Below are positions 17,099-24,442 of a DNA stretch of 64,000 bases, piece by piece. Within the stretch, counting starts at the first letter, position 1. Every line of letters starts with the position of its first letter. Position numbers and translations under genes: made by a program. Source of the DNA: Pelagicoccus sp. SDUM812003 (GTDB lineage Bacteria; Verrucomicrobiota; Verrucomicrobiia; Opitutales; Opitutaceae). The notes below the pieces were generated by a model. It was not told the DNA's origin and did not search any database. It worked only from the letters and a program-made list of their open reading frames with translations. The stretch is from NCBI RefSeq assembly GCF_031127815.1, contig NZ_JARXHY010000003.1, positions 372,001 to 436,000 on the forward strand, written 5' to 3'.

Positions 17099-18796
17099 AT
17101 GCCCGACCCGGATGCACCCACCACGCCAGACGTCGATCGCTGCATCGACTGCTATCTAGACTCCTTCCTGAATGGCGTTCGAAAGGAGGACTACCGGCAT
17201 TTTCTGGCGGTGTTCGACTACCCGGATATGCGCTGCCTATACGTGAACGGCACGGCGCATGTGTTGCTCAGCCCATGCAGCCAGGAAGGTATCGTGGGGA
17301 CCTTTTGCCTTCACGACATCGTGGCCTTGGACGATCAGGCGAGATTCGACTCGGCGGTCTACCCGCGTCTGCGCATCCTAGGCGCTTGGAGCGGCCAAAT
17401 CGGCTTGAGGGACCTGTGGGGCAGCGAACTGACAGCCAAGGTCGAACTGTCCATCAAGGCCCATACCGGCAGCTGCTCCGGCAAATACGTCTGCATGAAG
17501 GCGGAGCCGGTGGGAGCGGCCAGCTTCGACGCTATGGCGGGCTGGATGGATCGCGAGCTGTTGGCCGCTCTGCTGGAGAACAGCCAGGACGCCATCTACT
17601 TCAAGGACCGGCATAGCCGATTCATTCGGGCCAGCCGCATGCTGATCGAGCGATTCGGATTGGAGCATCCGCACGAGGTTATCGGAAAGACGGACTGCGA
17701 CTTCTACGACCTGTCGCACGCCGCCGACGCCTTTCTGGACGAGCAGCGGATCCTGGAGAGCGGTGTGCCGCTGCTGGACAAGATCGAGACCGAGACCTGG
17801 CCGGACGGCTCCGAAACCTGGGTTTCCTCATCCAAACTGCCCTTGCGCGACTCCCGCGGGGAAGTGATCGGCACCTTTGGCATTTCTCGCGACATCACGC
17901 TACGGAAGCTCAGCGAGGACAAGCGAAAGGAGTTGGAAACGAAACTCCTCGTTTCGCAGCGCCTCGAGGCTATCGGCTCGCTGGCGGCCGGCGTGGCTCA
18001 CGAAATCAACACCCCGACGCAGTTCGTTTCGGACAACATCGCCTTCATCCGGGATTCCTACGACGAGATGGAGAAGCTCTTTTCGGCCTTCGACGCTTTT
18101 CTGGAAAAGGCCAAGAGCATTCCTGAGCTGCAGGAATGCTGCGACCGCATCGACGCTCTCAAGGAAGCCACGGAGATCGACTACATTCGGGAGGAGATGC
18201 CCGAGACCATCAATCAAACCGCTTCAGGACTCCACCAGATCGCTCGCATCGTGCGCTCGCTCAAGGAGTTTTCCCATCCCTCGCAGCCTGGCAAATCGAA
18301 GGCCGACCTCAACCGGGCCATCGAAAACACTGTCAACATCTCGCGCGGCGAGTGGAAGAACGTCGCGGAAGTGAAGCTGCAGCTCGACCCGGACTTGCCG
18401 GAAATCGATTGCGTGGTCGACGAGATCAACCAGGTCGTGCTCAACCTTATCGTGAACGCGAGCCACGCGGTCGAAGCGGCGGATAGGGGAATGGGAACGA
18501 TAGAAGTCAGGACCATGAGGGATGAGAATTATGCGTGTATCGAAGTTAGCGATACGGGCACGGGAATTCCGTTCGAGATCAGGGATCGGCTCTTCGAACC
18601 GTTTTTCACCACCAAGGGGATCGGGGAAGGCACCGGCCAAGGGCTGGCCATGGCTCGAAACATCGTAGTGAAGTCCCACCATGGGCGAATCGATTTCGAG
18701 TCCGATCTCGGGCACGGCACCACCTTTCGCGTCCATCTGCCCATTCAGCAGACGAACAAGGTCGCAAGCGAAGATCAGGAGGAAGTCGGATCATGA
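17099..18796 (+). CDS. PAS-domain sensor histidine kinase
   Basis: This soluble 565-residue kinase has an N-terminal region of about 140 residues of unrecognised type (MPDPDAPTTPDVDRCIDCYL), a PAS domain near residues 155-280 (LLENSQDAIYFKDRHSRFI, then typical PAC ITLRKLSEDKRKELE), an H-box AAGVAHEINTPTQFVSDN, and a C-terminal HATPase (VLNLIVNASHAVEAADRGMG, EVSDTGTGIPFEIRDRLF). The HEINTP type of H-box is common in kinases that act with separate response regulators. Its stop overlaps the start of the next gene (ATGA at 18793), which encodes a receiver protein, so the two are probable partners. Confidence 0.88.
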   Translation: MPDPDAPTTPDVDRCIDCYLDSFLNGVRKEDYRHFLAVFDYPDMRCLYVNGTAHVLLSPCSQEGIVGTFCLHDIVALDDQARFDSAVYPRLRILGAWSGQIGLRDLWGSELTAKVELSIKAHTGSCSGKYVCMKAEPVGAASFDAMAGWMDRELLAALLENSQDAIYFKDRHSRFIRASRMLIERFGLEHPHEVIGKTDCDFYDLSHAADAFLDEQRILESGVPLLDKIETETWPDGSETWVSSSKLPLRDSRGEVIGTFGISRDITLRKLSEDKRKELETKLLVSQRLEAIGSLAAGVAHEINTPTQFVSDNIAFIRDSYDEMEKLFSAFDAFLEKAKSIPELQECCDRIDALKEATEIDYIREEMPETINQTASGLHQIARIVRSLKEFSHPSQPGKSKADLNRAIENTVNISRGEWKNVAEVKLQLDPDLPEIDCVVDEINQVVLNLIVNASHAVEAADRGMGTIEVRTMRDENYACIEVSDTGTGIPFEIRDRLFEPFFTTKGIGEGTGQGLAMARNIVVKSHHGRIDFESDLGHGTTFRVHLPIQQTNKVASEDQEEVGS

Positions 18797-19950
18797 AGGT
18801 ACTGTTTGTTGATGATAACAAGAGCGTCCTTGCGGCGTTTCGTCGAAACCTGCGAAAGCGCTACGACGTTGCGACCGCGGAAGGCGCGGCCGAGGCTTTG
18901 CGCATGCTAGAGAACGATGGTCCCTTCGACATCATCGTCTCGGACATGAAGATGCCGGGCATGGACGGGGTGAGCTTCCTCGAGAAGACCATCGAGATCT
19001 CGCCGGGCTCGGTGCGCATCATGTTGACGGGAAACGCGGAGCAGGACACGCCGGTCGAAGCGGTGAACCGTGGCCATGTCTACAAGTTTCTCAACAAGCC
19101 ATGCTCGGTCGATGACCTGGTGGTGGCTCTCAAGGAGGCGGAAGGACACCACAAGGTGCAGCAGGTCGAGCAGCAGATGCTCGAGCAGACGGTATCGGGC
19201 TGCGTCAAGGTGCTTACCGACGTGCTCGGTCTGGTGGCTCCGTTCGCCTTGGGCAGAGGTCAACGACTCAAGGATTGCCTCGTTCCGTTTCTCAAGGTCA
19301 TCAAGCTCAAGGGGCTTTGGCAGTACGAGGTCGCGGCTCTGCTTTCTTCCGTTGGCTATACCTCAGTACCCAGCGAGTTGATACTGAAGCTGGAGCGAGG
19401 GCAGAAGCTGAATGTGCACGAGTCCAGCGTTATCAGAAAGATACCGGAAATTGGATACGAGCTGGTGTCCGCCATACCTCGTTTGGAACGTGTCGCGAAA
19501 ATGATCCGCTACCAGAGGAAAAGCTACAATGGAAGCGGTTTTCCGGAGGACAATGTATCGGAGCAGTCGATACCGCTCGGGGCCCGTTTGCTGCGCGTTT
19601 TCGAGGATCGTATCGATCTCGAGCGCGATGGCATTTCCGGTCAGGCTGCTTTTGACATCATGAGCAAAAGCCATGGCCTGTACGACCCGAAGATTCTCGG
19701 GCTTTGCTTCAAGTACTATCCCAACTACCTGACGACCTCCATTTCCAAGGACAAGGATGTGCTGACGGTGGACCTTAAGAGCTTGAAGCCTGGCATGTGC
19801 ATGGTGTCGGATCTTTCCACCAAGGATGGAATCCTGCTGGTGGAGGCTGGCAACTGGCTGACCGGAGCGACGATCCAGCGTATCCGAAACTATCATACGC
19901 TGGAGCAGGTTGACGGACCGTTCTACGTTCAGTTGCCCGACGAGGCTTAG
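18793..19950 (+). CDS. Response regulator with degenerate HD-GYP-like output domain
   Basis: Residues 1-120 are a normal receiver (LFVDDNKSVLAAF, acceptor Asp51 in DIIVSDMKMPGMDG, Lys in KFLNKPC). The C-terminal half has the layout of an HD-GYP phosphodiesterase (VIRKIPEIGYELVSAIPRL, then NGSGFPEDNVSEQSIPLGA), but the HD metal pair of the HDIG motif is replaced (AALLSSVGYTSVP), and the later HHHE-like cluster reads MIRYQRKSYNGSG. The metal centre needed to cleave cyclic di-GMP therefore looks lost; a binding or scaffolding role is more likely. It is translationally coupled to the upstream kinase. Confidence 0.85.
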   Translation: MKVLFVDDNKSVLAAFRRNLRKRYDVATAEGAAEALRMLENDGPFDIIVSDMKMPGMDGVSFLEKTIEISPGSVRIMLTGNAEQDTPVEAVNRGHVYKFLNKPCSVDDLVVALKEAEGHHKVQQVEQQMLEQTVSGCVKVLTDVLGLVAPFALGRGQRLKDCLVPFLKVIKLKGLWQYEVAALLSSVGYTSVPSELILKLERGQKLNVHESSVIRKIPEIGYELVSAIPRLERVAKMIRYQRKSYNGSGFPEDNVSEQSIPLGARLLRVFEDRIDLERDGISGQAAFDIMSKSHGLYDPKILGLCFKYYPNYLTTSISKDKDVLTVDLKSLKPGMCMVSDLSTKDGILLVEAGNWLTGATIQRIRNYHTLEQVDGPFYVQLPDEA

Positions 19951-19970
19951 GACGGTCTCGAAACGCGAGA

Positions 19971-19996
19971 AGGCGGCCCGTCTAACAAGGCCGCCT
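19971..19996. repeat. GC-rich palindrome, possible terminator
   Basis: AGGCGGCC (19971-19978) is repeated in inverse as GGCCGCCT (19989-19996) just after the response regulator stop. There is no T-run, and CTCCTACAGAC follows. A similar palindrome followed by CTACAGA lies at 24368-24390, so this may be a dispersed REP-like element as well as a terminator. Confidence 0.5.
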
Positions 19997-20058
19997 CCTA
20001 CAGACTGTGTGTTCCGAAAGTATGGCAAGACTCTACCAGTCTTTCGGAATCTCCGCCA

Positions 20059-20093
20059 CCCCGAGAGGGATTTCCTCTGCTCTGAGAGGGATT
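20059..20093 (+). promoter_or_regulatory. Paired 14-bp box, site 1 (21-bp period)
   Basis: CCCCGAGAGGGATT (20059-20072) and CTCTGAGAGGGATT (20080-20093) start 21 bp apart. They lie about 60-75 bp before the signal-peptide region of a plus-strand TBDT remnant. Boxes at the other five sites also read on the plus strand but serve minus-strand genes, so relative to its presumed target this pair is inverted. Confidence 0.6.
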
Positions 20094-20167
20094 CTTGTAG
20101 ATGTTTCGTCGGAGACCGGCTCTAGCGGCGCTATTGACAAGCATCGCTTCCATGCTCATTAGCCTGT

Positions 20168-20557
20168 ACCATAAGAAACCGATTCTCATTTGCTCTGCTC
20201 TGTTTGATCACGCTGTTCGCGGCCGCGACCCAGCGAGGCGACAGCCACGAGCTTAGAGACGAATCGGACTCGACCTTGCTCGTCGCCGCTTCTAGCGACT
20301 CGGAAGAGGCGGTAGTCAACCCGCAAACCAGCGCCCTCGTCCGTCAGGCGCTTAGCCGTAAGCAAGAAGAGCCTGTCGACGATCTTGGCGACGCGCTCCC
20401 TTCCGAATCCGTACAGTCGCCCTCGCGCCACGGCATTAGCATTCGGGGCTTGCGAGCGCCTTGTCTCCAGAATCTAGGCGAGCGGATTTCCAGAACCTTA
20501 GCCTGTCGTTCTCCTCCGACTCCGGTTAGCGAGTCCGCTGGGTCGCATTGCGCTTAG
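20168..20557 (+). pseudogene. Remnant of a TonB-dependent receptor (5' part)
   Basis: The frame encodes a signal-peptide-like stretch (RNRFSFALLCLITLFAAAT) and then a plug-like segment ending in DDLGDALPSESVQSPS and RHGISIRGL, the pattern in which TBDT plugs carry an LGDAL helix followed by an IRG motif. There is no ATG in this frame at the signal peptide; an ATG at 20152 is in another frame, and the frame stops at 20557 after plausible plug sequence. From 20558 to 20888 I see only short frames broken by stops and no gene I can support. The reading as a decayed receptor is an inference, supported by the box pair upstream. Confidence 0.45.
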
Positions 20558-20888
20558 CGATGCGACGTCTGACAGCGTCCTGCAGCCTGTTAGCTGCGAT
20601 TGCCAGTTAGAATCTATCCTGACAAAGGAAGCTCCGAACTGGCTGAGTTTCTCCACGCAGGCGAAGTGACTACCTTCGACCTGGGAGCGACCGAGGCTGA
20701 GCATCTTGGCGAGACGCCTATTTAGACTTCGCGTCTCGACGAATCGCATCATTCACCAACGCCGCAAGCTGAGGGGAATGCGCACGTTGCCATTCAAGAA
20801 ATGGGCGCCGAAGGGATGTCGATCGATAGGCAGCTTCGATGCGTTCCGGCACCCAAATGAACACCGTATACGGATAATCAATACATCA

Positions 20889-21098
20889 ATGAATTTTCAT
20901 CGCATCCATCACTTTTTTCTTTCGCTTCTAACTCCTCCCGTGAACAAGGAAAACCTCACGGCCTACTACTCAAGCGCGTCCGACGGAGAGCTTTCTAGGC
21001 TAAAGCCATCGGAGCTCACTCCAGAAGCCCTGCCTCTCTGGAAGGCTGAAATGGCGCGCCGCCAGGCTGCTCGCCGCACGAAGGCGATGGTGAAATGA
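20889..21098 (+). CDS. Small protein coupled to the ExoD-like gene
   Basis: This protein of up to 69 residues has a conserved-looking core, LTAYYSSASDGELSRLKPSE followed by EALPLWKAEMARRQ, a short helical segment of the kind found in uncharacterised small domains with a SLTPEA-type turn. The start is uncertain: ATG 20889 would add an apolar leader, whereas GTG 20940 (VNKENLTAYY) gives only the core. Its stop overlaps the start of the next gene (ATGA at 21095), indicating translational coupling. Function unknown. Confidence 0.55.
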   Translation: MNFHRIHHFFLSLLTPPVNKENLTAYYSSASDGELSRLKPSELTPEALPLWKAEMARRQAARRTKAMVK

Positions 21099-21874
21099 GC
21101 GCCGCCAGATCCCCCACCCAACGCCGCGCCTTTGCGTCTGCCGCCCCGGTTTTAGGGGCGGCTCCTGTCGAGGAGCAAAAGGAAGAATCGCCAAGCCCGG
21201 CGCATTTGGCGGGGCAAGACATCGCGAAGGGTATCGAACGATTGGCAGACCGAGCCAACGATGGCGATCTCACCTTGCAGCAGGCGATGGACCAGCTCAA
21301 TCCCGCTCCTCCGCTTCTGGTTTGCGCGTTGTTCGCGCTGCCGTTTTGTCAGCCGGTTCCCACGGTCGGGTTGGGTCTGCCGTTCGGTTTGGCAATCGCC
21401 TGCGTGGGAGTTGCCTTGGCTTTGGGAAAGGAGCCTCGTCTCCCTCGTTGGCTTGCCCAACGTCAGTTGCCCAGCCAAGTCTTTCCTGCGATCTTGCGGT
21501 TCGCCGCCCGGCTTACGCGATGGGCGGAGTCCAAGCTCAAGCGGCGGGGATCCTGGCTTGTGGCTGCTCCGCTAGCCCGAATATGGGCGCTTGCCCTCGT
21601 CCTTGGCGCTGTGCTGCTGTCGCTTCCCTTGCCGATCCCTTTCAGCAATTTTTTCCCCGCGGCTAGCATCCTCGCCATCAGCCTTGGCTGGCTCAAGGGG
21701 GATGGGTTGGCCATCGGAGTCGGCCTCGTGTCCCTGCTCCTAGCGGTCGTCTTTCTGTTGGCTTTGGCTCTTCTGGGGAGGATCGGCCTCAGCCTGGTTG
21801 ATTCCGCTCGATCCGTTCTTTTCGAAGAAACCATCGCCACCGCGTTTGTCCTTCATGGGCAAACACCGTTTTGA
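21095..21874 (+). CDS. ExoD family membrane protein
   Basis: This 259-residue protein belongs to the ExoD family, named after a Rhizobium protein affecting exopolysaccharide and alkaline tolerance; the biochemical role is not known. It has the family N-terminus (IERLADRANDGDLTLQQAMD), then a GLGLPFGLAIACVGVALALG membrane segment and three or four further hydrophobic helices, including SLPLPIPFSNFFPAASILAI. It overlaps the small upstream gene by four bases, and the TerC-like gene begins about 11 bases downstream, so the three probably form one operon linked to envelope or pH stress. Confidence 0.82.
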   Translation: MSAARSPTQRRAFASAAPVLGAAPVEEQKEESPSPAHLAGQDIAKGIERLADRANDGDLTLQQAMDQLNPAPPLLVCALFALPFCQPVPTVGLGLPFGLAIACVGVALALGKEPRLPRWLAQRQLPSQVFPAILRFAARLTRWAESKLKRRGSWLVAAPLARIWALALVLGAVLLSLPLPIPFSNFFPAASILAISLGWLKGDGLAIGVGLVSLLLAVVFLLALALLGRIGLSLVDSARSVLFEETIATAFVLHGQTPF

Positions 21875-21885
21875 GACAAGATGTC

Positions 21886-22962
21886 ATGGAAAACCTGATA
21901 CTTTTTCCGTTGTCGGAGTACTGGTGGCTCTACGCCGGGTTCTTGTTCTTCGTGGTGGCGATGCTTGCATTGGATCTTGGAGTGTTTCACCGGCATGCGC
22001 ACGTGGTCTCTCTCAAGGAAGCGACCGCTTGGAGCCTGACGTGGATTTCGTTGGCCTTTCTCTTTTGCATCGGCCTTTGGCGGTATGCTCATTGGAAGTT
22101 TCCGCAATACGAGCCTCTGTTGACGACCTTGGCCGATTCGGGAGTGACGGGAGCTGCGGCTTTGGAGGAGAGCGCGAGGCTGGCAGATCAAGTCGCTCTC
22201 GAATTCCTTACGGGATTTGTCGTGGAGAAGGCTTTGTCGGTGGACAACATTTTCGTATTTGCGGTGGTGTTTTCCTTCTTCGCAATCCCCGCTAAGGATC
22301 AGCACCGCGTTTTGTTCTACGGAATTTTCGGAGCCCTGCTGATGCGGATGCTTTTCATTGCCGCTGGTTCGGCTCTGATGCAGTACCATTGGGTAGTGTG
22401 GGCGTTCGGTGGGCTCCTCACGCTTACCGGAATCAAGATTCTCCTTTTGCCGGAGAAACCGCTGCAGCCGGATCGGAACCCGCTGATACGTCTCACGAAG
22501 CGATTTTTCAGGATCACTCCCCAACTGGAAGGCGAACGCTTTTTCGTCCGTCGCGATGGCAAGCTCTTCGCCACTCCCTTGTTCGTGTGTCTGATCTTTG
22601 TCGAGGCGACGGACATCGTTTTTGCCTTTGACTCCGTGCCAGCGATTTTCGCCATCACGCGAGAGCCCATGATTGTGCTGACCTCGAACGTATTCGCAAT
22701 TCTAGGACTTCGAGCCCTGTTCTTTCTGCTAGCGGGCGTCATGGACCGATTTCACCTGCTGCGGTACGGGCTAGGACTGGTACTGGTCTTCGTAGGCCTT
22801 AAGATGGTGTGGCTCAACGAGGCTTTCGGTGGAAAGTTTCCCATCGCTTGGTCCTTGGGGATCATCGCGGTGATTCTGACAAGCTCCGTCGCTGCCTCGC
22901 TGCTTTTTCCGCCTCGTCGCGTCCATTGCCCGAAACCTGTGACTCCCGAAACAGGTTCTTGA
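21886..22962 (+). CDS. TerC/Alx family integral membrane protein
   Basis: TerC/Alx proteins are inner-membrane proteins linked to tellurite resistance, alkaline-induced Mn2+ export and metal loading of exported enzymes. Signature acidic motifs are present: EKALSVDNIFVFAVVFSFF near residue 113 and EATDIVFAFDSVPAIFAIT near residue 240. There are about nine hydrophobic helices, and the 358-residue length is normal. I use ATG 21886; an in-frame TTG at 21871 would overlap the ExoD stop. It is cotranscribed with the two genes upstream by spacing. Confidence 0.9.
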   Translation: MENLILFPLSEYWWLYAGFLFFVVAMLALDLGVFHRHAHVVSLKEATAWSLTWISLAFLFCIGLWRYAHWKFPQYEPLLTTLADSGVTGAAALEESARLADQVALEFLTGFVVEKALSVDNIFVFAVVFSFFAIPAKDQHRVLFYGIFGALLMRMLFIAAGSALMQYHWVVWAFGGLLTLTGIKILLLPEKPLQPDRNPLIRLTKRFFRITPQLEGERFFVRRDGKLFATPLFVCLIFVEATDIVFAFDSVPAIFAITREPMIVLTSNVFAILGLRALFFLLAGVMDRFHLLRYGLGLVLVFVGLKMVWLNEAFGGKFPIAWSLGIIAVILTSSVAASLLFPPRRVHCPKPVTPETGS

Positions 22963-22968
22963 GGCGGG

Positions 22969-23106
22969 TTATTTCAGAGCGCCGTAGATCGTTAAGACTC
23001 CCATGGTCAAAGTCATGATGCCGATCACGATCTTGAGGGTGTCTTCTCGCGTCTTCTTAATCGCAAAGACAGAGAAGGGCACTGATGCGAGAGCGCCAGC
23101 GCGCAT
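22969..23106 (-). pseudogene. C-terminal remnant of a TSUP (TauE/SafE) permease
   Basis: About 43 codons before the stop encode a permease-like end (VPFSVFAIKKTREDTLKIVI then GIMTLTMGVLTIYGALK), which matches the last helix of sulfite-exporter/TSUP proteins. Upstream in the same frame the sequence loses hydrophobicity and runs into the 3' end of the PepSY gene, so the rest of the permease is absent. Probably a deletion relic. Confidence 0.45.
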
Positions 23107-23141
23107 CGGTATCAGCAAGCGATACCCGCTTGATCGCGACG

Positions 23142-24284
23142 CTATGTTGTCTCGCACGGGATACGCTGTTGTGATGGTCGGGATGGCTGGGCGGTGGCGG
23201 TACGTCGCCCTTTTTTCCTCCTGCCGCGTTTTATATAGATGAGCGTGCCGGAGAGGCTGAGGATGGAGGGGCTGAGTCCCGCGAGACACCAGAGAACCTG
23301 TGTCGTCACGCCGCCGAAGCTGCCGAAGTGCAGCGGCTCGAAGGCGTCCGTCACCTGGGCCCAGAATCCGGCTTCCCGGAGGTCGGAGGAGTGGGTCACT
23401 TCACCAGTTTCGGCTGACACCCAAATGGTGCTGCCGTAGAGACTGCGGAAGGAGCTCGCCCCAGGGTGTTGTCCGTAGAGGTAGAACATCGGTTCCTCCT
23501 CGGTTGGGAAGTAGATGTAGTTGAGGGCGTAGCCGGGGATGCTTTGCTCGGCGATGGCGCTCAGGGAGTCGATGCGTTCGGTGGTGCCGGCGTATTCGTT
23601 TGCCATGGGCTCCTCCTCTTCGTGAGCGTGTTCGATAAGCTCGTGGGCGATGTGGGCGATGTTCCAATAGGCGCCGGTGATGCCCAGTATCAGGTTCATG
23701 GGCACGGTAGCGATGCCGACGGCTTTATGAATATCCGAAAAGAGGATCCGAGCGCTCGCGCCCCAGCGAAGGCGAAAGAGCGCCTTGAAGAACGGACGAT
23801 GTAGATAAATGCCGGATACGCCGAGAATGATGTATCCCAGAGCGAAGAAAGCCGCGATGCCCATGCCCCAATGGTCTGCGAAGAAAGTGTAGTGGAGTCG
23901 GACGAACCAACCGTAGATCGTTTCATCGTAGGGCAGAGGGCGCTCCGATGTTTTCGCAGTGTAAGGATCAATATAGAGAACGTACCAGTCGTCGGTGTCG
24001 CGCTTCATCAGGTAGGCGCGGTCTCGGTATTCGCTATCGGTGTTGAACAGCCAGCCGCGTATCCAAAAGTCGGGGAAGGCTTTCTCGACCCTCGTGGTGA
24101 GTTCCGAGGTGGCGAGACGCTGGGAATCGGACGAGAGTGGCGCGTTGAGTACTTCGTCCGGATGGAGCGTTTTCGCGATTTCCTGGTGGAAGACCAGTAC
24201 GCTGCCAGTCAGGCCGATGACCAGAAGACCGAGACCGCAGACAAGTCCGAGCCAGGAATGGAGTTTCCAGAATTTCTTTCGCAT
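23142..24284 (-). CDS. PepSY-associated membrane protein A, downstream of receptor A
   Basis: This 380-residue inner-membrane protein of the PepSY_TM type is often encoded beside siderophore receptors and thought to reduce ferric siderophores or haem-type cargo. It shows the first helix with its histidine (FWKLHSWLGLVCGLGLLVIG), periplasmic PepSY segments (VYIDPYTAKTSERPLPYDE), a second helix pair around LHRPFFKALFRLRWGA with the following DIHKAVGI, and a last helix (VLWCLAGLSPSILSLSGTL). It follows receptor A on the same strand after a 158-bp gap that contains a strong hairpin. The reductase role is inferred from family context. Confidence 0.85.
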   Translation of the reverse strand: MRKKFWKLHSWLGLVCGLGLLVIGLTGSVLVFHQEIAKTLHPDEVLNAPLSSDSQRLATSELTTRVEKAFPDFWIRGWLFNTDSEYRDRAYLMKRDTDDWYVLYIDPYTAKTSERPLPYDETIYGWFVRLHYTFFADHWGMGIAAFFALGYIILGVSGIYLHRPFFKALFRLRWGASARILFSDIHKAVGIATVPMNLILGITGAYWNIAHIAHELIEHAHEEEEPMANEYAGTTERIDSLSAIAEQSIPGYALNYIYFPTEEEPMFYLYGQHPGASSFRSLYGSTIWVSAETGEVTHSSDLREAGFWAQVTDAFEPLHFGSFGGVTTQVLWCLAGLSPSILSLSGTLIYIKRGRRKKGRRTATAQPSRPSQQRIPCETT

Positions 24285-24300
24285 GGATGGAAAAGGGGAA

Positions 24301-24329
24301 GTCCACCTGCGCCGGAGACGCAGGTGGAC
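24301..24329. repeat. Intercistronic hairpin between receptor A and PepSY A
   Basis: GTCCACCTGCG (24301-24311) pairs perfectly with CGCAGGTGGAC (24319-24329), loop of seven. It lies 16 bp upstream of the PepSY start. A T-rich run follows on the plus-strand side. A second palindrome, AGGTCGCC/GGCGACCT, is at 24368-24390. It probably attenuates or protects the receptor mRNA. Confidence 0.6.
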
Positions 24330-24442
24330 GGTGTTTGTTTTTTATTATGGGAAAGGGTGGGCCTGGGAGGTCGCCTCAGCGCGGCGACCTACAGATGGTG
24401 CTGCTGTAGGACCGGGCGCCGACCGGACAGATCGGGTCAACG

